The notes: generated by a model from the letters alone, not told the origin. Counted from the first letter of the stretch, positions 1 through 8,351 are shown. The stretch is DNA of 34,498 bases from Gammaproteobacteria bacterium (GCA_024206335.1 JAAGZL010000326.1:1-34498), one strand, 5' to 3'. Made by a program: numbers and translations.

Positions 1-564
1 GATCCCATCTGTGCCCTGCAGGCCGCCATGGAGGGTTATCGCGTTGTAGATATGAATGACGCCTGCAAAGAGGCCGACATCTTTGTCACCACCACCGGTA
101 ACTTCCACGTCATCACCCATGACCACATGGCTGGGATGAAGGACCAGGCCATCGTCTGTAACATCGGTCACTTCGACAACGAGATCGACGTCGCCAGCAT
201 GAAGAAATACCAGTGGGAGAACATCAAGCCCCAGGTCGATCACATCATCCTCCCAGACGGCAAACGCATCATCCTGCTGGCTGAGGGGCGTCTGGTAAAC
301 CTGGGTTGCGCCACCGGCCACCCCAGCTTCGTGATGTCCAACAGCTTCACCAACCAGACCCTGGCCCAGATGGAGATCTGGAACAGTGCCGATGGTGAGT
401 ACGAGAACAAGGTGTACACCCTGCCCAAGAAACTGGATGAAGAGGTAGCCCGTCTGCACCTGCAGAAGATCGGCGCCAACCTCACCACCCTACGCCAGGA
501 TCAGTCTGACTATATAGGCGTGCCGGTAGACGGCCCCTATAAGCCGGAACACTACCGTTACTAG
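1..564 (+). CDS. ahcY: Adenosylhomocysteinase (SAH hydrolase), 3' part, 5' end outside window
   Basis: The reading frame is open from base 1 and begins inside the conserved segment [13 protein letters not shown], so this is the C-terminal part (187 codons) of a protein that is usually about 430-470 residues. The family reversibly hydrolyses S-adenosylhomocysteine to homocysteine and adenosine, using bound NAD, and so relieves product inhibition of methyltransferases in the cytoplasm. Visible signatures are the NAD-domain segment TTGN, the [14 protein letters not shown] block, [17 protein letters not shown], and the C-terminal KPEHYRY, whose Lys and Tyr reach into the NAD site of the neighbouring subunit. 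The next gene is metF, which makes the methyl donor used to remethylate the homocysteine. Identification is secure; only the upstream part is missing because of the window edge. Confidence 0.97.
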   Translation, partial: DPICALQAAMEGYRVVDMNDACKEADIFVTTTGNFHVITHDHMAGMKDQAIVCNIGHFDNEIDVASMKKYQWENIKPQVDHIILPDGKRIILLAEGRLVNLGCATGHPSFVMSNSFTNQTLAQMEIWNSADGEYENKVYTLPKKLDEEVARLHLQKIGANLTTLRQDQSDYIGVPVDGPYKPEHYRY

Positions 565-742
565 GAGTACTCAAAGAGCTGAGTTTCTGGCAACCGGCAG
601 CGGACTGGATAAAACACCTGCCGCAAAGATCAAGAAGTTAATGTATCAAGCAACCTGACATTTTCTTTGTGTTCTTTGCGGCCTTAGTGGTTTACATTTA
701 ACTCAGGGCCACAGACTACACCCAACAACCATGTAGACGTCT

Positions 743-1600
743 ATGAAATCACAACAAGCATTTAAACCAACCTTCAGCCTGGAACTGTTCCCACCCAAGA
801 CCGACGTGGGCATGGAGAAATTGCAGACAGCGGCAGGCAAAATGGCAGCGGCAAACCCACTCTACTTCTCGGTGACCTATGGCGCTGGCGGTTCTACCCG
901 TGACCGCACCCTGGAAACGGTGAAGTGGCTGCGCAGCGAAGGTATAGAGACAGCACCCCACCTATCCTGTATTGGGCTACACAAAGAGGAGATCCTGGAG
1001 CTACTGCACCACTACCAGCAACAGGGCATCCAGCGGCTGGTAGCCCTGCGCGGCGACATGCCATCCGGCATGGGAGACACGGGTGACTTCCCCTACGCCA
1101 ACGAACTGGTTGAGTTCATCCGGGCCGAGACCGGCGACCACTTCCATCTGGAGGTGGCGGCATATCCAGAGTTTCACCCCCAGGCACCAACCGCCAGCAG
1201 CGACCTGCAGAACTTCAAACGCAAGGTGGAGGCCGGAGCCAACAGCGCCATAACCCAGTACTTCTACAATGCCGACTCCTACTTCGCCTTTGTGGACAGC
1301 TGCGAAAAAATGGGCGTGAACATCCCGGTGGTACCCGGAATCATGCCCATCAACAACTATCAGCAACTGGCACGGTTTTCTGATGCCTGCGGCGCTGAGA
1401 TCCCACGCTGGCTAAGTAAACGTCTGGAGGAGTTTGGAGACGACCTGGAGAGCATCCGCGCCTTTGGCCTGGATGTGGTAACCGAGATGTGCCAACGTCT
1501 GCTGGATCAGGGCGCACCAGGCCTGCACTTCTACACCATGAACCAGGCCGAACTCACCCTGTCACTATGGAACAACCTGGGGCTCTCTGACCGGGCATAA
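743..1600 (+). CDS. metF: 5,10-methylenetetrahydrofolate reductase
   Basis: This 285-residue protein matches the usual bacterial MetF length (about 280-300). MetF is an FAD-dependent TIM barrel that reduces 5,10-methylene-THF to 5-methyl-THF for methionine synthesis. Visible signatures are FSLELFPPKT near residues 11-20, where the Glu is the catalytic acid, SVTYGAGGSTRDRT, LVALRGDMP, and ITQYFYNADSYF. The end, LHFYTMNQAELTLSLWNNLGL, is also typical. The chosen ATG is the first in frame; the ribosome-binding site before it is weak. It lies 178 bp after ahcY on the same strand, so the two genes form a methyl-cycle pair, either in one transcript or two. A LysE-type exporter follows after 19 bp. 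Confidence 0.97.
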   Translation: MKSQQAFKPTFSLELFPPKTDVGMEKLQTAAGKMAAANPLYFSVTYGAGGSTRDRTLETVKWLRSEGIETAPHLSCIGLHKEEILELLHHYQQQGIQRLVALRGDMPSGMGDTGDFPYANELVEFIRAETGDHFHLEVAAYPEFHPQAPTASSDLQNFKRKVEAGANSAITQYFYNADSYFAFVDSCEKMGVNIPVVPGIMPINNYQQLARFSDACGAEIPRWLSKRLEEFGDDLESIRAFGLDVVTEMCQRLLDQGAPGLHFYTMNQAELTLSLWNNLGLSDRA

Positions 1601-1619
1601 ACAACAAGGGCTTGGCAAT

Positions 1620-2249
1620 ATGTCGTTCAATCTGATACTAATCGCTTCCGCGACTATCTTTATTGCCTCAATCATTCCAGGCCCAAGCATGCTGCTGGCT
1701 TTAACCCACGGCATACACCATGGGGCCAGAAGAACCACGGTTTCGGCCATGGGAAATGCCACCGTTACACTTATTCAAGCATCAATCTCCCTTGCAGGAC
1801 TTGGCACCATCCTATTTACTTCTGAAATCGTCTTTCAGCTGATTAAATGGGCAGGGGCAGGGTATTTACTCTACATGGGGATTAGCCTGTTACGCTCATC
1901 TGAAATGTTTGTGGCACCAACAGCAACAACCGGATTAATAGAACAAACTTCCTTGAGAAAATTGTATCTACAAGCGGTCTTTGTGACTGCAGGAAACCCC
2001 AAGGCAATCATCTTTTTCACTGCGGTCTTTCCTCAATTGATAACCCCGAACGCCTCCTATCTCTTACAGTTTGTCATCCTGATCAGTATTTGTGTTTCCA
2101 GCACATTTTGTTGTTTTATGATTTATGCAGTGGGTGGCCAAAAGATCGCATCCCTATTCTCCAAGGCCGCAGTTGGAAGATATATAAAGGGTGTTATCGG
2201 TGGCACCTTTATTGGAGCAGGTATAAGCCTCGCTGTAAGTAACAAATAA
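1620..2249 (+). CDS. LysE/RhtB family amino-acid exporter
   Basis: The protein has 209 residues, the standard size for the LysE/RhtB family of inner-membrane exporters, which use the proton gradient to pump out amino acids or related small molecules. The N-terminal region IASATIFIASIIPGPSMLLALTHGI carries the family's Pro-Gly-Pro motif after the first membrane helix, and NPKAIIFFTAVFPQ in the middle is the second family landmark. About six hydrophobic segments can be seen. AAGG at 1606-1609 is well placed before the ATG. The gene starts 19 bp after metF and is probably cotranscribed with it. That suggests a substrate linked to homocysteine, homoserine or methionine, but the substrate cannot be read from sequence and this is inference. 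Confidence 0.85.
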   Translation: MSFNLILIASATIFIASIIPGPSMLLALTHGIHHGARRTTVSAMGNATVTLIQASISLAGLGTILFTSEIVFQLIKWAGAGYLLYMGISLLRSSEMFVAPTATTGLIEQTSLRKLYLQAVFVTAGNPKAIIFFTAVFPQLITPNASYLLQFVILISICVSSTFCCFMIYAVGGQKIASLFSKAAVGRYIKGVIGGTFIGAGISLAVSNK

Positions 2250-2297
2250 AAGATATAGTTTGAATTGGAGCAAGGGTAACAACTACCGTAGATTACA

Positions 2298-2310
2298 GGC
2301 GGTCACCGCC
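2298..2310. repeat. 13-bp palindrome (GGCGGT-C-ACCGCC) between lysE-like and cupin genes
   Basis: Six-base arms are separated by a single base, 48 bp after the exporter stop codon. No T-tract follows, so it is not a good intrinsic terminator; it could be a protein-binding palindrome. Function unknown. Confidence 0.35.
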
Positions 2311-2341
2311 AGTTTAATCTGACTTTACTCAGCACAGAAAT

Positions 2342-2363
2342 ACTGCAGACCAAGGCCTGCAGT
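2342..2363. repeat. Inverted repeat ACTGCAG...CTGCAGT upstream of the cupin gene
   Basis: Two perfect 7-base arms flank an 8-base loop and end 30 bp before the cupin start codon. It may be a regulatory hairpin or an operator for the cupin gene; there is no direct evidence for either. Confidence 0.35.
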
Positions 2364-2392
2364 TAACGATGACATATACCAAGGAAACAACA

Positions 2393-2848
2393 ATGAAAAC
2401 CATCCTGTGTGGAATATCCTTAATACTATCGCTATCTGGCAACGCGTGGGCTCGCGACCTGAATACAGTCAAGGTTGATGTATTGGCCAAAACCAGTTCG
2501 AGTTGGGATGGCGGAACCCTTCCAGACTACTCACCCGGCCGGCCCGAGGTTACAATTCTAAAGGTGGTAGTCCCTCCACATACACAACTGCCACTGCATA
2601 AACACCCGGTGATAAACGCCGGTGTATTATTGAAGGGAAACCTTACCGTGGTGACAGAAGACAATAAAACACTGCATATGACAGCTGGCGACCCAATTGT
2701 GGAAGTGGTGAATAAGTGGCACTACGGTAAAAATGAAGGCAATGAACCGGCTGAGATCATAGTTTTCTATGCCGGAACACAGGGCAATCCCATAACCATT
2801 AAGAGATCAAGCACACCACCAGCACCCGTCAAACAACAAAAGGATTAA
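2393..2848 (+). CDS. Small secreted cupin-domain protein
   Basis: I place the start at the ATG at 2393, not at the earlier in-frame ATG at 2369. AAGGA at 2381-2385 sits correctly before 2393, and the protein then begins with a clean signal peptide (MKTILCGISLILSLSGNAWA, likely cut before RD). The mature part of about 130 residues is a single cupin barrel. The metal motif region PLHKHPVINAGVLLKGNL has the His-x-His pair, but the usual Glu a few residues later is absent. A later His in KWHYGKN could complete the metal site. The C-terminal tail is rich in Pro, Lys and Gln. Such periplasmic cupins have no uniform function, so the role is unknown. The gene stands alone, with about 140 bp upstream and no gene directly after it. 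Confidence 0.75.
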   Translation: MKTILCGISLILSLSGNAWARDLNTVKVDVLAKTSSSWDGGTLPDYSPGRPEVTILKVVVPPHTQLPLHKHPVINAGVLLKGNLTVVTEDNKTLHMTAGDPIVEVVNKWHYGKNEGNEPAEIIVFYAGTQGNPITIKRSSTPPAPVKQQKD

Positions 2849-2901
2849 CCTGCCAGGTCGAAGTCATATTTAGTAACAACCCAGATAATTCCAATATTAG
2901 A

Positions 2902-3179
2902 ATCACTGCTGTCCCGTTAACTCCCTCTCCCACATGGAGACACCCACATGGACGTAGGTAGTAGAGCAACGCAGGAGCAGTTTGCCGAGGGCTGGCGTGA
3001 GGGGATCAATAGGAAATAAGTCCTCTGTTTTATATAACCCCTCATCCTGTCCTTCTCCCCGAGGGAGAAGGTACCGTAATTCGATACTTCTCATGTCCAT
3101 CAAATTACTGGCGGTTGTTTCACATATTAAATTCATAGACTTAGCACCAATGCTAGAAAGTTAATGGGACAGCAGTGAT
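2902..3179. mobile_element. MITE-like element with 21-bp terminal inverted repeats
   Basis: The left end (2902-2922, containing CACTGCTGTCCCGTTAAC) and the right end (3159-3179, containing GTTAATGGGACAGCAGTG) are inverted repeats matching at 20 of 21 positions. The 278 bp between and including them encode no convincing protein. Inside is a second symmetrical layer: a GAGGG..TGAGGGG block at 2987-3004, an inverted CCCCTCA block at 3038-3055, and a hairpin at 3051-3071. Size, terminal repeats and lack of coding capacity fit a non-autonomous miniature transposable element. Only AT is repeated directly at both ends, so no clear long target-site duplication is seen. The terminal sequence resembles ends I associate with IS4-like elements, but I cannot confirm the family. 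Confidence 0.7.
3051..3071. repeat. Hairpin CCTTCTCCC-CGA-GGGAGAAGG inside the MITE-like element
   Basis: Perfect 9-base arms flank a 3-base loop. The surrounding CCCTCATCC..CTTCTCCC wording resembles dispersed palindromic intergenic repeats common in many proteobacterial genomes. It forms the core of the element at 2902-3179. Confidence 0.7.
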
Positions 3180-3351
3180 ATTTTTTAATAAGCATTTCCC
3201 AGGTGCTACATGCATCTTTAATGCATTTGGAGTCCGGTGGATTGTCTGGGTCAGCCGTAGTAGCGCTACCAGATGCTCTCCCCGATCCAGTATGCGTTGT
3301 AGAAGAAGCTTCAGTCAGGCTGCTACTGGCATAATCTATGATGGTAAATGA
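3161..3351 (-). pseudogene. Possible gene remnant, open frame without a start codon
   Basis: Reading the minus strand, a frame is open from just after a stop at 3352-3354 to a stop at 3161-3163, giving about 63 codons. The composition looks protein-like (rich in Ser, Thr, Asp and Pro, with a segment DNPPDSKCIKDACSTWEMLI). There is no start codon near its 5' end, and its last codons lie inside the right terminal repeat of the MITE-like element. This would fit the tail of a gene cut by the insertion, but an open frame this short can also occur by chance. I do not recognise a family. Confidence 0.2.
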
Positions 3352-3386
3352 CTATTCGCCGCATATACTCAACTAACTTATCCAGG

Positions 3387-6300
3387 TTAATCAGTCACCT
3401 TTAAAAAGTGAATTTCACCTAGAAAGGCGAAAAATGCCGGCACGAAAAGTAAAGAAGATAAAGTAGCCGTTAACAACCCGAAAGCTAGGCTAGCTACCAG
3501 TGGAATTAAGATCATCGCCTGAGTACTTGTCTCTGTTAATAGTGGTAATAGTCCTGCCAGTGTTGTTAGGGATGTGATCATAATAGGCCTAAAGCGATCT
3601 TTAGCTGCCAACCATCCTGCTGTTTTAACATCCTCGCCTTCGTGCAATCGTTCTTTGATGAAAGTCACCAAAAGAATATTGTCATTCACCACAATACCAG
3701 CCAGCGTGGCAAAACCAATCAAACTCGGCATACTCAAATCCAGCCCCATAAACAGGTGCCCCCAAACAACACCAATGAAAGCCATGGGTATGGCCAGCAT
3801 CACTGACAACGGCTGAATATAACTGCGAAATTGCAATACAAGAATAAGATAGATGCCAACTATCCCAATCAAAAGATTGGTCTTCAACGAACTGCCAGTT
3901 TCCGCAGTCTCTTTATCTTGTCCTTGAGATACGATACGTACATCAGGATAACTTTTCTTTAACGTTGGAAAAAGCTTCTTTGACAGCAATCCCATCACCT
4001 CGCGTGCATTTGCTTTGGCGGTATCCAGGCTTGCTTGAATAGTGACTGTTCTCTGCCCATTTACCCGATAGATACGGGCGTAATCACGAACCTGTTCAAT
4101 TTCAGCAACAGCACTTAACGGCACTAGTGTTCCATCAGGTGCGCGTAATCTTAGGGTGAGCAGATCATCCAGGCTATCACGATCATCTCCAGCCATTCTG
4201 ATGGTTACATCGTAGCTTTCATAACCACGTAGAATCTCCAGATTGGTGTTGCCAAATATTGCAGCACGCAACTCATCGGCAACTGTTTTTGCGGTAATTC
4301 CGAACGCCCCTGCGCTCTCTTTAAGTTTCACCCTGAACTCGGGCTTTCCAGGACGCAGATCATCAGAAATATCATGCAGCCCATTAATGGTTGCAAGAAA
4401 GTCCTGAATTTCAACAGAGGCCACCTTGAGCCTTTTCAGATTGCTGCCCTGTATTCTCAGATCTACAGCTTTACCGGCAATTCCTCGTTCTTTATCGGTA
4501 AACTTTAACGAAACCACATCTGGCAGCTCCCCCACCAATGCACGCCAACGAATCAACATCTCATCAACACTGGCATCGCGTACACCCGCCGGAAGTAGAT
4601 CGGTACTGACGGTTGCTACATGTGGCCCGCTTTCTTTAGCATCAATATTGGTATTAAACAGTACCGATATGTTTGTTATTAGTGACATCCCCTCAGGCTG
4701 TCTGGGTTGAAACTCATCATTAATGGTGTGAAGTGCCGCAACCAACCGGGAAGAGACCTCTTCGGTACGAGAAAGAGGTGTCCCCTGTGGCAAAGTGATA
4801 CGCGCTTGAATCACATCACTTTCAAGTTCTGGGAAGGCCTGAAATTTTAATATGCCGGCAGGCATCGTTGCTGTAGACAAGAGCACTATCAGTAACATGA
4901 GTCCCATGGATATCTGCGGATTATGGGTAACCTTTTTAACGACAGGCAGAAATAGATTGTCACGTACCCACTCAAAACCTTGCTGAAAATTTTGTTGAAA
5001 GCGTGAACGTCCCTCTTTATGAAAATGGCTCATTGAATGATTAAGGTGCGCCGGTAGAATAAAAAATGCCTCAATTAGACTTACTACCAACGTAATCAGT
5101 AATACCGCCGGGATGTACTTAAGTACATCTCCCATCTTACCACCAAGAAATGCCAACGGACCTACAATGACCGCGGTGGTAAAAAAGGATGAAAGCACCC
5201 CCGGCATCACCTGACGCACACCATCAATGGCTGCCTCCAGTGAACTTTTCCCCCGCTTTAAATGTGCCGCAATATTTTCTGAAATGACGATGGCATCATC
5301 CATTAAAATGCCAATGGCGACGAGGAGCCCTACCAAAGTCATCATGTTGAGGGTATAGCCAAGAGCATGCATGCCATATACGGCACCCAAAAGAGACACC
5401 GGCAAACCCATGGTCACCCAGAAACTGAAGCGAAGCGAGAAAAAAAGCCACATGGTAAAAAACACCAGTACTAGCCCCTGAGCACCATTACTAGTGAGAA
5501 TGCGCAGCCTGTCACGAATATTACTGGTGACATCGGTACTAATCTTCAGTTCAATTCCTTTGGGTGCAACTCCTTGTTCCCGAGTGAGATTCTGCTTTAT
5601 CGCATCCATCACCTCTAGGCTATCTTGATCGTAGGTTTTGGAGATCTCCAGAATTGCAGCACGCTTTCCATTAAACACTACCTTGTCTTCCAACGAATCA
5701 AAAACCGTCTTGATGCTGGCAATCTCCCCCAGCCTTACCTTTCCACCACTGTTACCGGAAATTACAATCAGGTTGGAAAGCTCTTCTACCGTTCGGCGTT
5801 GACCGGTGAAACGAACAATAATGTCACCCGATTTTGTCTGCAGTGTTCCTGCAGGCATATCAAGGCTCTGGCGTTCAATGGTCGATCGAATGTCTGACAG
5901 GGTGATGTTGTAACGCTGTAATATTCCGGCTGTTAGCTCAATTTGCAGGCTCTGATCAGAAAAGCCCTGTATGCGAATTTGTGCAATCCTGCGATCACGC
6001 TTGAGGCGTGTTTTGACATTTTCAGCATAGGCTTTTAGCCCCTGTGGTGACACATTACCTGTGATGGCAATACTGGCCACATTGGCAGTGCGCTCCAATT
6101 TAGTAATTGATGACTTTTCTACCTTATCTGGAAATCCACTTATCGCCTCAACCTGTGACTTCACATCATTGAAGAAGATATCCAAATCGGTACCTCTCGC
6201 CATTTGAACGGTAGTGATGGCTATATTTTCACGCGCATCACAACGAACCTCCAGGAGACCGGCCACACTATCGACACTATCCTCAATACGCTGGCATACG

Positions 6301-6479
6301 GCATCTTCCACCTCAGCAGGTGTTGCACCAGGAAAGCTGGTACGTACCTCCACTTCAGTTGCAGGAATAATTGGAAAGGTATCGCGCTGCAATTTTGGCA
6401 GCGCGGTAAGCCCCAAAATGATGACCGCCATCATTACCACATTGGCAGCAGTGGGGTGGTTAGCAAAAAAGCGAATCAT
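3387..6479 (-). CDS. RND efflux transporter, inner-membrane permease subunit
   Basis: At 1030 residues this is full length for the AcrB/HAE-type RND permeases, proton-driven trimeric pumps that expel drugs, lipids or other toxic compounds through a tripartite channel. It starts with membrane helix 1 (FANHPTAANVVMMAVIILGLTAL) and the porter-domain entry PKLQRDTFP. Helix 4 carries the proton-relay pair Asp394-Asp395 in GILMDDAIVISENIAAH. Helix 10 reads GIVVNDNILLV, where AcrB has a Lys, a change common in other RND branches. Two periplasmic loops follow helices 1 and 7 as expected. The start codon overlaps the adaptor stop by four bases (ATGA, 6476-6479), so the two are translationally coupled. 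No TolC-like gene is nearby, so the outer-membrane channel must be encoded elsewhere. The substrate is unknown. Confidence 0.93.
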   Translation of the reverse strand: MIRFFANHPTAANVVMMAVIILGLTALPKLQRDTFPIIPATEVEVRTSFPGATPAEVEDAVCQRIEDSVDSVAGLLEVRCDARENIAITTVQMARGTDLDIFFNDVKSQVEAISGFPDKVEKSSITKLERTANVASIAITGNVSPQGLKAYAENVKTRLKRDRRIAQIRIQGFSDQSLQIELTAGILQRYNITLSDIRSTIERQSLDMPAGTLQTKSGDIIVRFTGQRRTVEELSNLIVISGNSGGKVRLGEIASIKTVFDSLEDKVVFNGKRAAILEISKTYDQDSLEVMDAIKQNLTREQGVAPKGIELKISTDVTSNIRDRLRILTSNGAQGLVLVFFTMWLFFSLRFSFWVTMGLPVSLLGAVYGMHALGYTLNMMTLVGLLVAIGILMDDAIVISENIAAHLKRGKSSLEAAIDGVRQVMPGVLSSFFTTAVIVGPLAFLGGKMGDVLKYIPAVLLITLVVSLIEAFFILPAHLNHSMSHFHKEGRSRFQQNFQQGFEWVRDNLFLPVVKKVTHNPQISMGLMLLIVLLSTATMPAGILKFQAFPELESDVIQARITLPQGTPLSRTEEVSSRLVAALHTINDEFQPRQPEGMSLITNISVLFNTNIDAKESGPHVATVSTDLLPAGVRDASVDEMLIRWRALVGELPDVVSLKFTDKERGIAGKAVDLRIQGSNLKRLKVASVEIQDFLATINGLHDISDDLRPGKPEFRVKLKESAGAFGITAKTVADELRAAIFGNTNLEILRGYESYDVTIRMAGDDRDSLDDLLTLRLRAPDGTLVPLSAVAEIEQVRDYARIYRVNGQRTVTIQASLDTAKANAREVMGLLSKKLFPTLKKSYPDVRIVSQGQDKETAETGSSLKTNLLIGIVGIYLILVLQFRSYIQPLSVMLAIPMAFIGVVWGHLFMGLDLSMPSLIGFATLAGIVVNDNILLVTFIKERLHEGEDVKTAGWLAAKDRFRPIMITSLTTLAGLLPLLTETSTQAMILIPLVASLAFGLLTATLSSLLFVPAFFAFLGEIHFLKVTD

Positions 6480-7798
6480 TTTTTAGGTTCCTTTCCTGTA
6501 GCCTCCGTGATCAATCTTTTTTCGCTTTTTTTATCTTCTTGAGGATTTAACAACATTCCATCGCTTGCCGATATCAAATCTGAAGTAACGATCTGCTCAC
6601 CCGGCTTGAGCCCTTTGGCAACTACCGAATATCCCCGCTGGCTGAATTGGATCTTCACCTTGCGCATTTCCAGCCGAGAATCATTATCGACGATATAGAC
6701 CGTATCTCCATGAACTGCACTCCACGGTATAACTGTTTGTTTAACCGGTGCAGAACTCAGTGCAACCTCAACAAATGTATCGCGTAATAATGGTGGACGC
6801 TTACCCGGACGGGCTATTGCATAGGGACGGTCTACCGCAACAATCACACCGATGGTTTGGGTTTGAGGATCAATGCTCCCTGCAACCCGATCAACCCGTG
6901 CTGGCCATTCAATTGTATGAGTTGCAGATTTTAAATTAACCACCGCATTTAGCATAGTCGCACCAACACGAATATCACCAACACTTTCAGTAATCATGCC
7001 ACTAATGAGTGGCCGCAGTGAACCGATAGAAAACTGGGCTTCTATTTCTGCCACATCAAGACCATCACCGGTAAACATGAGCTGACCTTTATTGGCGTAC
7101 TGAGCAATACCTATTTTTACTTTTGTGAGACGAACATCAAACGGCGCAGTCTTAACGGTACGCTTCAGATCAAGCTTTGCTGCATCACGTTGCGCCACCA
7201 GAGCCAGATGTTCTGCTGAGATAAGATTGAGCGAATTTTGTAACTCTTGAACTTGAGTTTTACCCGTCAGTAATTGTCGCTCACTGTTTTCAAGGGCCGC
7301 TTTTGAAACTGTGCCATTGGCTGCCAGTCGGTGCTGTCTTTTATACTCTGACTGAAGCAGCTCTAAATTCTTTTTAGAGATGACCAATGCATCTTTGGCT
7401 GTCTTTGTCTTCACTTCAGAAGATTGAAGTAACGCCTCCTTTTGAGCCAAAATCAATCTGTAGTTAGCATCTTCAATTCGCAACAACTCAGTACCGGCAG
7501 CAACCACATTGCCATCTTGTAACTCATCAGAAATCCAAACCACTTGCCCCGACACTTCTGCAACAGATTCCCAAGTTCTACCAGGAGACACTCGACCAAA
7601 GCCTGTAGACACAGGCACAACATCCAGGCTTGGCACCTTGATCGAGCTTACTTTTACCGGACGTTCTTGAACTGGAATCTGTTTTGGTGGTTTTTTTAAC
7701 TTGGGTGCAACAATGATAATGGCCACACCGACTAGAACCGCAAGCATCATCCCAATATTACGCTTCCAACTACTTCCAGTGCCGTGTGATTCACTCAT
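6476..7798 (-). CDS. RND efflux periplasmic adaptor (membrane fusion protein)
   Basis: This 440-residue protein is the adaptor that links the RND permease to an outer-membrane channel. It has one N-terminal membrane anchor (IGMMLAVLVGVAIIIVAPKL, about residues 15-34) and no lipobox, so it is anchored by the helix. A lipoyl half-motif (SGQVVWISDELQDGNVVAAGTELLRIED) follows. A long Gln/Glu/Lys-rich coiled-coil hairpin covers about residues 118-210, then come the second lipoyl half, the beta-barrel and membrane-proximal domains. The end is Lys-rich and poorly conserved. It is the first gene of a two-gene minus-strand operon with the permease. A TATAAT box and a 14-bp palindrome lie upstream, suggesting local repressor control, although no regulator gene is adjacent. 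Confidence 0.9.
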   Translation of the reverse strand: MSESHGTGSSWKRNIGMMLAVLVGVAIIIVAPKLKKPPKQIPVQERPVKVSSIKVPSLDVVPVSTGFGRVSPGRTWESVAEVSGQVVWISDELQDGNVVAAGTELLRIEDANYRLILAQKEALLQSSEVKTKTAKDALVISKKNLELLQSEYKRQHRLAANGTVSKAALENSERQLLTGKTQVQELQNSLNLISAEHLALVAQRDAAKLDLKRTVKTAPFDVRLTKVKIGIAQYANKGQLMFTGDGLDVAEIEAQFSIGSLRPLISGMITESVGDIRVGATMLNAVVNLKSATHTIEWPARVDRVAGSIDPQTQTIGVIVAVDRPYAIARPGKRPPLLRDTFVEVALSSAPVKQTVIPWSAVHGDTVYIVDNDSRLEMRKVKIQFSQRGYSVVAKGLKPGEQIVTSDLISASDGMLLNPQEDKKSEKRLITEATGKEPKK

Positions 7799-7832
7799 AA
7801 TGTTATCTAGTCCTTATCCTTACAAGGGGGCA

Positions 7833-7846
7833 TATCATTAATGATA
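7833..7846. promoter_or_regulatory. Perfect 14-bp palindrome TATCATTAATGATA, candidate operator of the RND operon
   Basis: This palindrome lies between the candidate -10 box (7874-7879, minus) and the adaptor start at 7798, the position expected for a repressor that blocks early transcription. TetR- and MarR-type regulators commonly control such pumps through sites of this size, but none is encoded next to it. The assignment is inference. Confidence 0.4.
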
Positions 7847-7873
7847 CTACTACCCTTACACGATATGTATAGC

Positions 7874-7879
7874 ATTATA
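7874..7879 (-). promoter_or_regulatory. Candidate -10 box (TATAAT) for the RND operon
   Basis: A perfect TATAAT on the minus strand lies about 75 bp upstream of the adaptor start. No good -35 hexamer sits at 16-18 bp (TTGAGA is only 13 bp away), so the promoter may be weak or need an activator. Confidence 0.4.
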
Positions 7880-7917
7880 ATCTACCTATTTATCTCAAAA
7901 ACAAAAAGCCAACTATT

Positions 7918-8348
7918 TTACTCGAAAAACTGCCTTCCCGACCGTTTCTGCAACATATGTCCCAGCAGGGTGTAACCCACATTGGAGTAGTTGAAAATCA
8001 TGTCTGGAGGGTAGGCGAGGTACTCATGCCGCAACTGGCCGGTAACCGAGGTAAATGGCCGATCGGCCCACATCCCTTTACGAATATCTGTGGGTAGTCC
8101 TGAGTGGTGCGACAACAGGTTACGAACGGTTATGGAATCAGCCGTAGTTTGAAACCAACTCTGAACAGAAAATTCGGGCAGATAGTTTTGCAGCGGTTGA
8201 TGCTCTTCTGTTCTGCCAGTTGCATCACGGCCGTCGTAGTAATCGGCTTGGATATGGAGCCGATGCGGTAGACGGTATCTGCACCGGTAGATTCAAAGTC
8301 GTATATTGGAGCGTTATCACCTTTACGTTCTGGATAATGGCTGTGCAG
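7918..8348 (-). pseudogene. Decayed serine beta-lactamase-like hydrolase
   Basis: Two minus-strand frames together spell part of a class C beta-lactamase/EstB-type serine hydrolase. The upstream frame (8348 to about 8196) gives ADTVYRIGSISKPITTTAVMQ, including the nucleophile motif Ser-x-x-Lys as SISK. The downstream frame gives LQNYLPEFSVQSW, then LLSHHSGLPTD and FNYSNVGYTLLGHML, with the Tyr-x-Asn motif as YSN. Restoring one C near 8194-8197 would join the frames smoothly as SIN-P-LQNYLP. The 5' side is blocked by a stop at 8349-8351 with no start codon before SISK. The 3' side stops after GRQFFE, some 200 or more residues early. Truncation at both ends plus the frameshift argue for a true relic and not one sequencing error. 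Confidence 0.8.
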
Positions 8349-8351
8349 TCA

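Noticed and set aside
565-742. SAH or SAM riboswitch between ahcY and metF
   Set aside because: I see no conserved core or pairing pattern, and SAH riboswitches normally precede ahcY, whose 5' region is outside the window. Only a weak ACTCA/TGAGT stem after ahcY and a CTTTGTGTTCTTTGCGG phrase resembling dispersed intergenic repeats are present.
2982-3164. 60-residue plus-strand open frame in the MITE-like element
   Set aside because: It is made of the element's palindromic sequence and has no ribosome-binding site or recognisable domain.
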